DNA from: Streptomyces sp. SJL17-4
Lineage (GTDB): Bacteria > Actinomycetota > Actinomycetes > Streptomycetales > Streptomycetaceae
Reading direction: 5' to 3'
Assembly (NCBI RefSeq): GCF_036826855.1
Contig: NZ_CP104578.1
Span: forward strand, 3,286,001-3,350,000
Length of the DNA stretch: 64,000 nt
How positions within the stretch are numbered: the stretch's first letter is position 1; the number at the start of each line of letters is the position of its first letter. A program made the position numbers and the translations under genes. This document shows, piece by piece, positions 35,772-45,715 of the stretch. The notes under the pieces were generated by a model, which saw only the letters and a list, made by a program, of their open reading frames with translations, was not told the origin of the DNA and did no database searches.

Positions 35772-35889
35772 CTTCGCTCCTTCCGCTGCGATTCCCGCAT
35801 CATTCCACAGGCGTCGCAGGAGAGTGATTCGTCCTGTTCATGTCGCGTCGCGTATCTGTGTGCGAGAGTGATCGATTTACCGTTCGGGC

Positions 35890-36930
35890 ATGAAATTCCC
35901 GCGATCACGGCGCCCCCGACGTCCGCTGCTCGTTCCGGCGGCGCTCGTCGCGCTCGCCGCCCTCGCTCCCGGCGCCCTCGCCGCCGCACCCACCGAGCTC
36001 CCCGCCCCCGAACGGGGGCTGAACCTCCTCGTGGTCGGCATCGACAGCCGCAGGGGTGTCACCGAGGAGGAGAAGAAACGATTCCGGCTCGGCGGGAAGG
36101 AGTGCGACTGCACGGACGTGATGATGCTCGTGCACGTCTCGGCCGAGAACGACCGGGTCGACGTGGTGAGCCTGCCGCGCGATTCGCTCACCTCCTTCCC
36201 CGACCAGCACCGCGACCGGCGGACCGGGAAGCTGCACGCCGCCCACCAGGCGAAGATCAACGGTGCCTGGGCCGAGGGCGGTTCCTCCTTCACGGTGGAG
36301 ACCGTCGAGTCGCTGACCGGACTGCCCGTCCACCGGTACCTGGAGATCGACTTCCGGCGCTTCATGGACACCGTGGACCGTGTCGACGGCGGGGTCCCCA
36401 TCTGTACGGAGAAGGCCCTCAAGGACTCGGCCACCGGCATCGACCTGCAGCCCGGGACCACGCCGGTCGGCGGCGGCGAGGCGCTCCAGTACGTGCGGTC
36501 GCGGAAGGCCGACGGGAAGATGGACTTCGGCCGCATCCAGAAGCAGCAGCAGTTCGTGGTGAACACCCTGGAGCGGCTCCGCGAGGGCATGCTCGACGAT
36601 CCGGACCGGCTGCGGGACCTCGCGGAGACCCTGCGGGGGACGGGGGCGACCGAGCGCGGGATCTCCGCGACCGAGCTGCTCACGCTCGCCTCGCGGCTGC
36701 GGGACCTGCCCCCGGACCGGATGGAGTTCGCGACCGTGCCCGTACGCGGCTTCAACCCGAACATCGCGGGCGTCGGGTCCACGCTCGACTGGGACGAGGA
36801 GGGGGCGGCGGAGGTCTTCGGGCGACTGCGGAGGGACCAGCCGCTGCCGGCCGCCGACGAGGTCGCGCCCAGCGAGATTTCCGTGGCCACCTACCGGCCG
36901 GCTCCGGGGGCTTCGCTCATCTGCCCGTAG
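35890..36930 (+). CDS. LytR-CpsA-Psr (LCP) family glycopolymer transferase
   Basis: A 346-aa envelope protein with a short N-terminal signal or anchor (about residues 10-35) and an LCP domain: LLVVGIDSRRG, a DVMMLVHVSAENDRVDVVSLPRDS strand pair with the catalytic Arg/Asp, AHQAKINGAWAEGG, TVETVESLTGLPVHRYLEIDFRRF and the YVRSRKADGKMDFGRIQKQQQFV segment. LCP enzymes transfer lipid-linked glycopolymers to peptidoglycan, so it may attach the exopolysaccharide or a teichoic acid. Two cysteines near residue 75 (KECDCTD) are an addition. It lies between rodlins 2 and 3. Confidence 0.9.
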   Translation: MKFPRSRRPRRPLLVPAALVALAALAPGALAAAPTELPAPERGLNLLVVGIDSRRGVTEEEKKRFRLGGKECDCTDVMMLVHVSAENDRVDVVSLPRDSLTSFPDQHRDRRTGKLHAAHQAKINGAWAEGGSSFTVETVESLTGLPVHRYLEIDFRRFMDTVDRVDGGVPICTEKALKDSATGIDLQPGTTPVGGGEALQYVRSRKADGKMDFGRIQKQQQFVVNTLERLREGMLDDPDRLRDLAETLRGTGATERGISATELLTLASRLRDLPPDRMEFATVPVRGFNPNIAGVGSTLDWDEEGAAEVFGRLRRDQPLPAADEVAPSEISVATYRPAPGASLICP

Positions 36931-36949
36931 TCCGTCCGGTGGACTTCGC

Positions 36950-36976
36950 GGAACCTCCGGACCGCTGACCAGTTGA
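36950..36976 (+). promoter_or_regulatory. ECF sigma promoter of rodlin copy 3
   Basis: GGAACC (36950-36955), 15 nt, AGTTGA (36971-36976), 49 nt upstream of the ATG at 37025. It begins just 20 nt after the LCP stop, giving the rodlin its own promoter. Confidence 0.75.
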
Positions 36977-37024
36977 TCAGCACGGCTCGGCACTCAGCGA
37001 GCCACAATCCGAAAGGCCTGAACA

Positions 37025-37432
37025 ATGAAGAAGCTGTTGGCTACGGCTGCTGTGGCCGCGTCGGTGCTCGGCGCGACGGCGGCGGGTGCCGGACAGGCGC
37101 TCGCGATCGCCGACGACGGTGGCACCACCTCGCTCAGCGGCAACGGTGCCCACCAGGAGTTCGGCAACTCGTCCACCCACGGCAACATGAGCCCGCAGTT
37201 CGCGCTCGTCCAGGGCTCCCTGAACAAGCCGTGCATCGGTCTGCCTGCCAAGGTCAACGCCGGTTCCATCGTCGGGCTCATCCCGATCGCCGTTCAGGAC
37301 ATCAACGTCCTGTCCTCCCCGCAGAACCAGCAGTGCACCGAGAACTCCACCCAGGCCAAGGGTGACGAGCCGCTGTCGCACATCCTCAGCGACATCCCCG
37401 TGCTGTCCGGCAACGGCGCCGGCAACAGCTGA
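37025..37432 (+). CDS. rodlin (copy 3)
   Basis: A 135-aa rodlin precursor. Signal peptide to about residue 29 (AGAGQALA), then [61 protein letters not shown] and [31 protein letters not shown] lies upstream of the ATG. It is separated from copies 1 and 2 by the small hypothetical and LCP genes. Three rodlins within 3 kb is more than the two (rdlA, rdlB) I know from S. coelicolor. Confidence 0.95.
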   Translation: MKKLLATAAVAASVLGATAAGAGQALAIADDGGTTSLSGNGAHQEFGNSSTHGNMSPQFALVQGSLNKPCIGLPAKVNAGSIVGLIPIAVQDINVLSSPQNQQCTENSTQAKGDEPLSHILSDIPVLSGNGAGNS

Positions 37433-37453
37433 GCGACGACGCTCGGCACGGTG

Positions 37454-37491
37454 CGGCCCCGCGGCCCCTCCTCGGAGGGGTCGCGGGGCCG
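37454..37491. terminator. terminator after rodlin copy 3
   Basis: An 18-bp stem with one mismatch, CGGCCCCGCGGCCCCTCC (37454-37471) with 37474-37491. It lies between convergent rodlin 3 and the thioredoxin-domain gene, 18 nt from the latter's stop. Confidence 0.75.
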
Positions 37492-37508
37492 TCCCCGTTC
37501 CGGAGGCC

Positions 37509-39539
<2,031 letters not shown>

Positions 39540-39562
39540 CCTGCCCTGCCGCCCCGGACTCG

Positions 39563-39604
39563 CGCGGGAGCCCTGCCCCCGGCGGACCGGGGGCCACTCC
39601 CGCG
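39563..39604 (-). terminator. terminator of the linaridin operon
   Basis: CGCGGGAG (39563-39570) with CTCCCGCG (39597-39604) enclosing a second stem CCCCCGG/CCGGGGG (39576-39582 with 39587-39593). It starts 9 nt after the stop of the last operon gene on the minus strand. Confidence 0.6.
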
Positions 39605-39612
39605 GGGCGTCG

Positions 39613-41163
39613 CTACACCCGGCCGAGGCGGCTGACGAGGGGCCGGAGGGACCACCCGGTGCGGCGCAGGCCCGCCCAGACGCAGCAGGCGGCCGCCCCG
39701 AGCGCGGTCAGGGCCGCGCCGGACGCGGACGGCATGCCGTTCATCACGAGGACGCCGGCCAGGACCACGACCAGTCCGTCGAACTGCCATACGAAGACGC
39801 GGAGGGCGGAGAGGTCGCCCAGCGGCGTGATGATGGGCAGCAGCAGTTCGACGGGCAGGTTCATCTTCATCTCGCGCAGGAACCTGGCGCCCAGCACGAG
39901 CACCACCGTCCCTGCCGTGAGCAGCACCGCGTCGGCCGGTCCGCCGCCCTGGAGCGGCCACCGGGCCAGGACGGTGACGGCGCTCGCGAGCCCCACCGGG
40001 ACCACCACGGCGACGGCCGGCCAGGCCAGGGTGCGGGCCAGCATCCCGCCCCACCACTCGCCGAGCAGCGGGGCCAGGGTCAGCTCGTCGCGCAGTCCGC
40101 GCCAGCTCTCGCCGACCCACCCGGACCCCAGGTACACGCCGACCGCGCCGGCCGTCCAGGACAGGGTCGCGAGCCGGGCGTCCGGCTCGGCGACGCCGAG
40201 CGTCAGCAGGACGCCGCCGGCCGGCAGGAACGCCGCGGCGGCGAGGGCCCGGCCGCGGGTGCGGAGCGCGCGGACGGCGCCCTGCGCGAGGTGGCCGCGC
40301 AGCCGCCCGTCCGGGCGTGTCAGCGCGGAGGTGAGCCCGCGCGGCTGCGGGCGGTACAGGTCGAGCGCGTGGTGGAGCGTGCCGGTCCAGGCGAAGGTCT
40401 GGGCCTCGGCGGCGCGCGCCGATTCGCGTGCGAGCCGGGCGAGGTCGACCGTACGGACGGACCGGAGGGCGGACCGGCCGAGCAGGGCGGCCGCGACCGC
40501 GAGCACACCGGTGACGAGCCACAGGCCGCCGCCGCCCAGCAGGGCGGACCGGCCGAGCGGTGCCACGGCGGCCACCGCGACGGCCACGGCGGCGGCGAGC
40601 AGGACGTTCTCGCGCACCGTCCGGACCTGGCCCCACAGCCATGCCACGGGGGCGACGGCGCCGATGCCCACCGCGACGGCCAGGCCCTGCGGCAGCAGCG
40701 CGCTTCCCGGGTGGTCGAACAGGTCGGTCGCGAGGAACGTCGCCGTGCACACCGCGAGGAGCGTGCCGAGTCCCGCGTACGCCAGCCGGCGGCGGGCGAT
40801 CGTGCCGAGGTAGTGCGTCGGGGACAGGTCCGTCGACATGAACACGTGCAGCAGGAACGGCTTGAGCACCAGCGGTCCCCAGAACCGGCCGGTGAGCTGG
40901 GCACCCCAGACCGCCGTCGCCGCGACCAGGCACGCCACGGGGGTCGCCGCCTCGGCGGACGGCAGGGAGACGAGCGCCTCCGTGGTTCTCACCAGATAGA
41001 CGACGGGCGCCACGTAGACGGCGCCGAGGATGACGCTGAGATAGACGGTGTACGCCCAGTCCTGCGGCGTGGCGCGGTCGCCGCGGTGGGCGTACCGGTG
41101 CCGTACGGCATGGACGCGGTCCCGGGGATCGGCCTCGACCGCGGTGATGCTGTCCGTGGTCAT
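39613..41163 (-). CDS. polytopic membrane protein, likely permease of the linaridin ABC exporter
   Basis: A 516-aa integral membrane protein with about twelve hydrophobic segments in two blocks separated by a basic cytoplasmic stretch (about residues 215-305). No protease or catalytic motif is visible. The ATG overlaps the cypT stop (ATGA), so it is probably the membrane partner of the CypT ATPase, exporting the mature linaridin or giving self-immunity. ABC-2-like permeases in antibiotic clusters have this kind of size and gene order. In the published cypemycin cluster I recall further genes named cypP and cypI, but I cannot say from sequence which, if either, this is. Confidence 0.7.
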   Translation of the reverse strand: MTTDSITAVEADPRDRVHAVRHRYAHRGDRATPQDWAYTVYLSVILGAVYVAPVVYLVRTTEALVSLPSAEAATPVACLVAATAVWGAQLTGRFWGPLVLKPFLLHVFMSTDLSPTHYLGTIARRRLAYAGLGTLLAVCTATFLATDLFDHPGSALLPQGLAVAVGIGAVAPVAWLWGQVRTVRENVLLAAAVAVAVAAVAPLGRSALLGGGGLWLVTGVLAVAAALLGRSALRSVRTVDLARLARESARAAEAQTFAWTGTLHHALDLYRPQPRGLTSALTRPDGRLRGHLAQGAVRALRTRGRALAAAAFLPAGGVLLTLGVAEPDARLATLSWTAGAVGVYLGSGWVGESWRGLRDELTLAPLLGEWWGGMLARTLAWPAVAVVVPVGLASAVTVLARWPLQGGGPADAVLLTAGTVVLVLGARFLREMKMNLPVELLLPIITPLGDLSALRVFVWQFDGLVVVLAGVLVMNGMPSASGAALTALGAAACCVWAGLRRTGWSLRPLVSRLGRV

Positions 41164-41792
41164 CCCAGCTCCATGACGCCGTCGCAGGCTTCCACCATGC
41201 CGGCCTCATGGGTGGCGACCAGGAACGACGTCCCCTGTTCGGCGCGCTCGGCGAGGAGGGCGGCGACGAGGTCGACGCGATCCGTGTCGAGATGCCGCTC
41301 GGGTTCGTCGAGCAGGATGACGTCGGCGGGGCGGACCAGGGTCAGGGCGAGGTTGAAGAGCTGGAGCTGGCCGGAGGAGAGCTGGGAGGGGAAGCGGGCG
41401 CCCAGTGCGGTGAGCCCCAGTCGCCCGATGATCTCGTCGGCGCGTTCGGCGGTCTCCGTGGTGTTGCCGTACCAGGACGCGGCGACCAGGGTCACCTGCT
41501 CGCGGATGGTCATGTCACGGGCGACGGGGATCGGTTCGACGAGCGAGGCCATGAGGCGCCGGTGCCGGGGCCGGGCCATGTCGACGGTCTCGCCACGTAC
41601 GAGGACGGCGCCGCCCGTCAGCCTCCGGCTGCCCAGGAAGGCCCGCAGGAGGGTCGTCTTGCCGGAGCCGTTGCTTCCGGTGAGGCACCAGAACTCGCCG
41701 GGCATCACCTCGAACGTCGTCGGCGCGAGGAGGGTGGTCCCGTCCAGGACGACCGTGGCGTCCTCCGCGGCGATCGCCGGCACTTCGCTCAC
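41160..41792 (-). CDS. cypT: ABC transporter ATP-binding protein CypT
   Basis: A 210-aa nucleotide-binding subunit. Walker A is GSNGSGKTT (39-47), signature LSSGQ (138-142), Walker B VILLDEP (158-164), with the His switch in ATHEAG. It should power export of the linaridin with the downstream membrane protein. It lacks a fused membrane domain and a peptidase C39 domain, so leader removal is not done by this protein. The GTG start overlaps the cypM stop (GTGA), and the stop overlaps the next ATG. The gene symbol is by analogy with the cypemycin cluster. Confidence 0.85.
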   Translation of the reverse strand: MSEVPAIAAEDATVVLDGTTLLAPTTFEVMPGEFWCLTGSNGSGKTTLLRAFLGSRRLTGGAVLVRGETVDMARPRHRRLMASLVEPIPVARDMTIREQVTLVAASWYGNTTETAERADEIIGRLGLTALGARFPSQLSSGQLQLFNLALTLVRPADVILLDEPERHLDTDRVDLVAALLAERAEQGTSFLVATHEAGMVEACDGVMELG

Positions 41793-42526
41793 TGCCGCTC
41801 CAGTACGACCAGCATCTCCCGCGAGCGCGCGGTGTAGGGCTCCCCCGCGTACGACCCGTCGACGCCCGTCACCTCCAGACCCGCGATCCGCGCCATCAGC
41901 CGGATCTCCGCCAGCGTAGCCCAGGTGGCCTGCTCGTGGAACGCGGTGAGTGTCGAGGCGCCCTGGACCAGGAAGATGCTCAGGATCTGCTGGCCGGCCC
42001 GGTCCGCGGTCTGCGTCACCGTCACCATCCGGTCCCGGCCCAGCGGGTAGGTGACCGACTGCGCGTCGCCGCCCGCGCGCTGGAACTCGGCGGGGTCGGT
42101 GCAGTCCAGGAAGACCGCGCCACCCGGCTTCAGGTGCCGGGCGATGCCGCGCAGGAGCTCGATCTTCTCCTCCTGCTCCTGGGCGAGGAAGAAGGTGTTC
42201 CGGGACATGGTGACGACGTCGAACGTGGTGTCGAGCCGGAGATCGCGGAAGTCGCCCTCCACCGCCTCGACCTCGTGGTCCAGACGCTTCTTCTCCAGCA
42301 TGTCCAGCGACGGCCGCGAGGCGTCGACCGCCACGACCCGCGCACCGGCCTCGGCGAGCGCGAGCGAGGACACGCCCGTGCCGCACCCCAGGTCCAGGAC
42401 GGCCAGCCCGGACAGCGGCCGGTGCGACGACACCCAGGCGACGAGCCCGGCCCCCGGGGAGAGCATCGACGACACCAGGTCGTAGGCCTCGATCGCCGTC
42501 TCGTCGTACACGCTCGGGTCACTCAC
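41789..42526 (-). CDS. cypM: SAM-dependent alpha-N-methyltransferase CypM
   Basis: A 245-aa class I methyltransferase with motif I VLDLGCGTG (43-51), an acidic residue after strand 2 (VVAVDAS) and the VVTMSRNTFFLAQEQEEKIELLRGI region. In cypemycin, CypM adds two methyl groups to the N-terminal alanine after leader removal; the precursor core here also starts with Ala. GTG at 42526 has GGAAGG at 8-nt spacing and overlaps the cypD stop by 8 nt, which settles the start over a longer reading. Identity as CypM rests on context with the precursor as well as the fold. Confidence 0.9.
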   Translation of the reverse strand: MSDPSVYDETAIEAYDLVSSMLSPGAGLVAWVSSHRPLSGLAVLDLGCGTGVSSLALAEAGARVVAVDASRPSLDMLEKKRLDHEVEAVEGDFRDLRLDTTFDVVTMSRNTFFLAQEQEEKIELLRGIARHLKPGGAVFLDCTDPAEFQRAGGDAQSVTYPLGRDRMVTVTQTADRAGQQILSIFLVQGASTLTAFHEQATWATLAEIRLMARIAGLEVTGVDGSYAGEPYTARSREMLVVLERQ

Positions 42527-43091
42527 CGGAACGCCCTTCCTTCCGCATCCTGTTGGCCACGGCGAGGGCACCCGGCAGGTTGAACCCCACCTCGGCCGTC
42601 TGCCGGTTGCTCGCGCGTACGCCGTTCACCCGCGGCGCGAACTCGACGTTCGGGCGGAGCTTGAGGGTCTGCACGTTGTTCTCGACGATCTCGTTGGACC
42701 CCGGGAACGTGTCCGCGATCACGAGGGGCGCGTCGGTCAGCTGGAGCATCATGAGGGCGGGCGAGTCCGCGCGCCCCTGCGCCAGACGCATGACGGTGTC
42801 CAGCGTGGCGGGGAAGACGAGGAAGCACTCGGAGGCGCCGCTCTTCCCCGAGTTGACCTCGGGCGGCACGTCCGGGTCGTCCCACGAGTCGACCCACACC
42901 GCGCCGTTCGCCAGGTGACGCAGCGCCCGGACCGCCAGGAACCGCGAGGCCGCCGGCGTCACCGACACGTTCACGACCAGCTCCGGCTGGAACTCCCGCA
43001 GCCAGTGGATCCACCACGGCACGAGCGCCGCGCTGATGGAGCCCGTGACATGGACGTGCAGCTCCGCACCCTCGAACTTCTCCACGTTCAC
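42519..43091 (-). CDS. cypD: flavoprotein cysteine decarboxylase CypD
   Basis: A 190-aa HFCD-family flavoprotein, which oxidatively decarboxylates the C-terminal cysteine of the precursor to an enethiolate that then closes the aminovinyl-cysteine ring. The N-terminal GSISA motif (HVHVTGSISAALVPW) binds FMN phosphate; a PATLDT segment (94-99) stands at the place of the PASANT motif, and FPGSNEIVENN replaces the usual PxMN loop, as in divergent linaridin members. GTG at 43091 overlaps the cypL stop (GTGA). The upstream in-frame reading is an artefact of the cypL region. Confidence 0.9.
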   Translation of the reverse strand: MNVEKFEGAELHVHVTGSISAALVPWWIHWLREFQPELVVNVSVTPAASRFLAVRALRHLANGAVWVDSWDDPDVPPEVNSGKSGASECFLVFPATLDTVMRLAQGRADSPALMMLQLTDAPLVIADTFPGSNEIVENNVQTLKLRPNVEFAPRVNGVRASNRQTAEVGFNLPGALAVANRMRKEGRSGE

Positions 43092-43648
43092 GCGGCGGCT
43101 CCCGCCGGGCGGGGGGCGGCGGTGAGGGGGATCCACTCCGAGGTGAGGATCGGCTTCATCCGCTGCTCCACGGGCGCGCTGGGGAACACGTTCATCAGCA
43201 GGAACTGCAGCGCCCTGGCGTCGTCCGCCACCGCGGCCCGGCTCGCCGCGAGCACCAGGTCGTACGGCAGGCTCTGGGTGACCCACGAGAAGTCGGCCTG
43301 GTTCGCGCTCATGATGGAGAGCTGCTGCATGGCGTCGAAGAGCGCCTTGGGCCCGCGGCTGCGCGGGTTGTACAGCACCTGCGTCCACCCGTGCGGCACG
43401 ACGGGCGTCACGTCGCGCCACGGCGTGGGACCGCCGTCGGTGGTCTCCCGCACCAGCAGATGCACGTTCTGCACACCCGGGTTCGGAGCGAAGAACCGCC
43501 AGCCGGGAATGGGCCAGCCGCCCGTGAACGTGCGCATGTCCTGGTTGTACGAGTCGGGGGTGTTCTGCAGCACGGTCGCGACCAGGTGCGCCGCGAGCGC
43601 CCCGACCGCGACGGTGGCCGCCCCGCCCTTGATCCGGTCAGTAAGCAT
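43088..43648 (-). CDS. cypL: linaridin biosynthesis protein CypL
   Basis: A 186-aa protein with one N-terminal membrane segment (about residues 8-28, GGAATVAVGALAAHLVATVLQ) and an otherwise soluble domain with no known catalytic motif (TGGWPIPGWRFFAPNPGVQNVHLLVRE, WTQVLYNPRS). CypL together with CypH defines linaridin clusters and is needed for peptide maturation; its chemistry (dehydration or residue epimerisation) cannot be read from sequence. The ATG lies inside the cypH end (overlap 11 nt). Length and position match the cypemycin gene order A-H-L-D-M-T. Confidence 0.9.
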   Translation of the reverse strand: MLTDRIKGGAATVAVGALAAHLVATVLQNTPDSYNQDMRTFTGGWPIPGWRFFAPNPGVQNVHLLVRETTDGGPTPWRDVTPVVPHGWTQVLYNPRSRGPKALFDAMQQLSIMSANQADFSWVTQSLPYDLVLAASRAAVADDARALQFLLMNVFPSAPVEQRMKPILTSEWIPLTAAPRPAGAAA

Positions 43649-45392
43649 CCATGAACCTTCTGATAGCGCCCTCGACCTGCTCCGCGTGCTGCCGGTATCC
43701 GATGATCGACCGGTGCGCCGAGCCGCGTACCACCTCGAACTTCGCCCCGAGCTTCTCGGCCAGCACCGCCTGCTGGTCGGCGTACTCGTCCGAGGCGACG
43801 ACCAGGACCGAGTCGACCGCGCCGAGGCGTTCCACGGCGCCCTCGGTCCGGATCCGCCGGTATTCGCGGACCGAGTTGACGATGTTCCTCGGGGAGAACA
43901 CGAACTGCACGTGGCTGTACTGGACGTCGGGCGTGTAGCCCGCCTGCCGCTCCACCGCGTTGGGCGCCCACTCGTAGATTCCGGTGAGCGCCGCCACGAG
44001 CGTGTAGACCTGTGCCTGGAGGAACCGGCCGAGCCGCCTGCGGTCCGTACGGTCCTCGTCCAGGAGCACCGGGTCGGTGCCGTCGACGACGATCAGCTTG
44101 TCGACGCGGCCGGCGAAGGCCGCCTCGCCCAGGTAGGAGGCGGCGCTCAGCGAGCCGATCGAGTGGGTGACCACCACGATCCGCCCCTCGGCACCCACCT
44201 CGTCGAGCACGGCGGCGAGCAGGTCGCCGTTGGCCGCGCGTGACGTCGTGAGGCCGTATCCGGAGCGGTGGTAGCGGATGACCGTGTGGTGCTCGGCCAG
44301 GCTCTCCGCGACCCACTCCCACGATTCGAAGGACTGGCCGAGGCCGCACTCCAGGACGATCACCGCGCGGGAGGGGGTCCCCTCCGCGGGGCGGTCCACC
44401 CGGTACTCGACCTCGCCGTCGCCGTGGCGGAGCCGCGCGGCGCCCTTGGGGCCGAGCCGCCGCTGCTCGGCGATCCGGCGCTTCTCGCGCGCGATCAGCG
44501 CGCTGGTGAGGACGGCGCCGCCCGCGATGCCGAACACGGCCTTCTCGAACGTCCGGGGCGCGCCTCGGGTGTCCAGGACGTAGCCGACGGCTCCGTGGGA
44601 GCCGAAGAACCCCCAGACGAAGCGCGGCAGTTCCATGGCCGTCGCCACGCCGACGTGGAAGGCCTTGACGGCCGTGAGCGCGTGGGAGGCCTGCTCGCGC
44701 GGCAGCAGGTAGATGAGCGGGAAGGCCGTCTCCCACACGACCGTGCCGACGGTCAGGGCCCGGCAGAGTCGCGGGTACTTGCGGAGGATCGCCGCGGCCG
44801 GCCCCCGGCCGTACGCCTCCGTCTGCAGGACTTCGAGCAGGGCGTCGCCCTGGACCCAGCTGCTGCCGAAGGCCTTGGAGATTCCGGAGACCGCATAGCT
44901 CAGCCCGGCCTGGAAGTTGACCGCGCGCAGGAAGAGATCGTCGGAGAGCCGTTGGTCCGGAATCAGTCCCGTGAGGGCCCGGTACTGCGTGATGACCGCC
45001 GTCATCTGGTCCGCGCCGTCCCGCCCGTACGGGGTGCGGATCTCGCTCAGCCGGTTGCATGTCCCGATGACCGTCGCGGCGGCGATCTGGGCCTTCCGGT
45101 TGCCGCGCGCGAGCGCCAGCCCCGCCGATGCGGCGAGGGTCACTCCCGCGAGCACTCGGGGAGTGCGCGGATGGTCGAGTACGCGGCCCATCCGGTGCCG
45201 CAAAGTACCCGGCGGATACTGCTGGGCCGATGTGCCTCTGAGATATCCGTCGTCTTCGAATTCCGCACGGAGAAAAAGGGTCTCCGCGGCCGCCAGAGCC
45301 TGCCCGACCGCTATCGGAAGGAATACGCGATCGGCCGCCGCCTGGGCACCTTTCGCATGCGAGGCGTGTCGCCCCCACCACTTCCATTTCAC
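43638..45392 (-). CDS. cypH: linaridin biosynthesis protein CypH (membrane domain plus alpha/beta-hydrolase)
   Basis: A 584-aa two-domain protein. Residues about 25-300 form a multi-helix membrane domain resembling HTTM/vitamin-K-dependent carboxylase-like proteins (VNFQAGLSYAVSGISKAFGSSWVQGDALLEVL). Residues about 325-584 form an alpha/beta-hydrolase with nucleophile Ser411 in VTHSIGS, an oxyanion segment ECGLGQSFESW and a C-terminal His in RGSAHRSI. In linaridin pathways CypH is essential for converting Thr/Cys to dehydro residues, but mechanism is not established. GTG at 45392 lies after a cypA-cypH hairpin; GGGAGA is about 12 nt upstream, so initiation may be weak. Confidence 0.9.
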   Translation of the reverse strand: MKWKWWGRHASHAKGAQAAADRVFLPIAVGQALAAAETLFLRAEFEDDGYLRGTSAQQYPPGTLRHRMGRVLDHPRTPRVLAGVTLAASAGLALARGNRKAQIAAATVIGTCNRLSEIRTPYGRDGADQMTAVITQYRALTGLIPDQRLSDDLFLRAVNFQAGLSYAVSGISKAFGSSWVQGDALLEVLQTEAYGRGPAAAILRKYPRLCRALTVGTVVWETAFPLIYLLPREQASHALTAVKAFHVGVATAMELPRFVWGFFGSHGAVGYVLDTRGAPRTFEKAVFGIAGGAVLTSALIAREKRRIAEQRRLGPKGAARLRHGDGEVEYRVDRPAEGTPSRAVIVLECGLGQSFESWEWVAESLAEHHTVIRYHRSGYGLTTSRAANGDLLAAVLDEVGAEGRIVVVTHSIGSLSAASYLGEAAFAGRVDKLIVVDGTDPVLLDEDRTDRRRLGRFLQAQVYTLVAALTGIYEWAPNAVERQAGYTPDVQYSHVQFVFSPRNIVNSVREYRRIRTEGAVERLGAVDSVLVVASDEYADQQAVLAEKLGAKFEVVRGSAHRSIIGYRQHAEQVEGAIRRFMDAY

Positions 45393-45467
45393 CGGATTGT
45401 TCGTCTCCCCCGTCGCATTTCTGGCGTCGCATGTCCGGCCGCCGTCGTGAGTCGTGCGCAGCCGCGC

Positions 45468-45502
45468 GCCGGAGAGGCCCGGTGGTGACGGGCCTCTCCG
45501 GC
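45468..45502 (-). terminator. partial terminator between cypA and cypH
   Basis: A perfect 14-bp stem, GCCGGAGAGGCCCG (45468-45481) with CGGGCCTCTCCGGC (45489-45502), loop GTGGTGA, beginning 18 nt after the cypA stop. Such a hairpin lets most transcripts end after the precursor gene, giving many precursor copies per enzyme, and also protects the cypA mRNA 3' end. Confidence 0.75.
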
Positions 45503-45520
45503 GGCAGCCTCAGTCCTGGG

Positions 45521-45715
45521 TCAGCAGACCAGGCAGATCGTGCTGCCCTGGATCACGAACTGGGCGACGGTCGGCGTGGCCGGGGTGGCCATGGCCGGGG
45601 TCTCGCAGTCCGCGTGGAAGCCCGGGGCCGCCGCGCTGAGAACGGAGTTCGCAAAGTCCTGCGCCGCCAGAGCCTCAGCGGAATTCGAGCTCGTAAGAGT
45701 CATTTCAGATCGCAT
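45521..45715 (-). CDS. cypA: linaridin precursor peptide CypA (cypemycin core)
   Basis: A 64-aa precursor. Residues 1-42 form the leader ([10 protein letters not shown]...HADCETPAM) and residues 43-64 the core, which starts [10 protein letters not shown] and ends STICLVC. Core Thr2, Thr5, Thr7 and Thr17 are the expected dehydrobutyrine sites, and Cys19 and Cys22 the aminovinyl-cysteine pair; Ala1 is the dimethylation site. From memory this core equals cypemycin. The leader contains Cys37, outside the core. ATG at 45715 has GAAAGG 8 nt upstream; an upstream in-frame ATG lacks a ribosome site. All enzymes needed follow on the same strand. Confidence 0.95.
   Translation of the reverse strand: MRSEMTLTSSNSAEALAAQDFANSVLSAAAPGFHADCETPAMATPATPTVAQFVIQGSTICLVC

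Noticed and set aside
39540..42583. Plus-strand frames opposite the linaridin operon
   Set aside because: They lack motifs and ribosome sites, while the minus strand carries overlapping recognisable genes.
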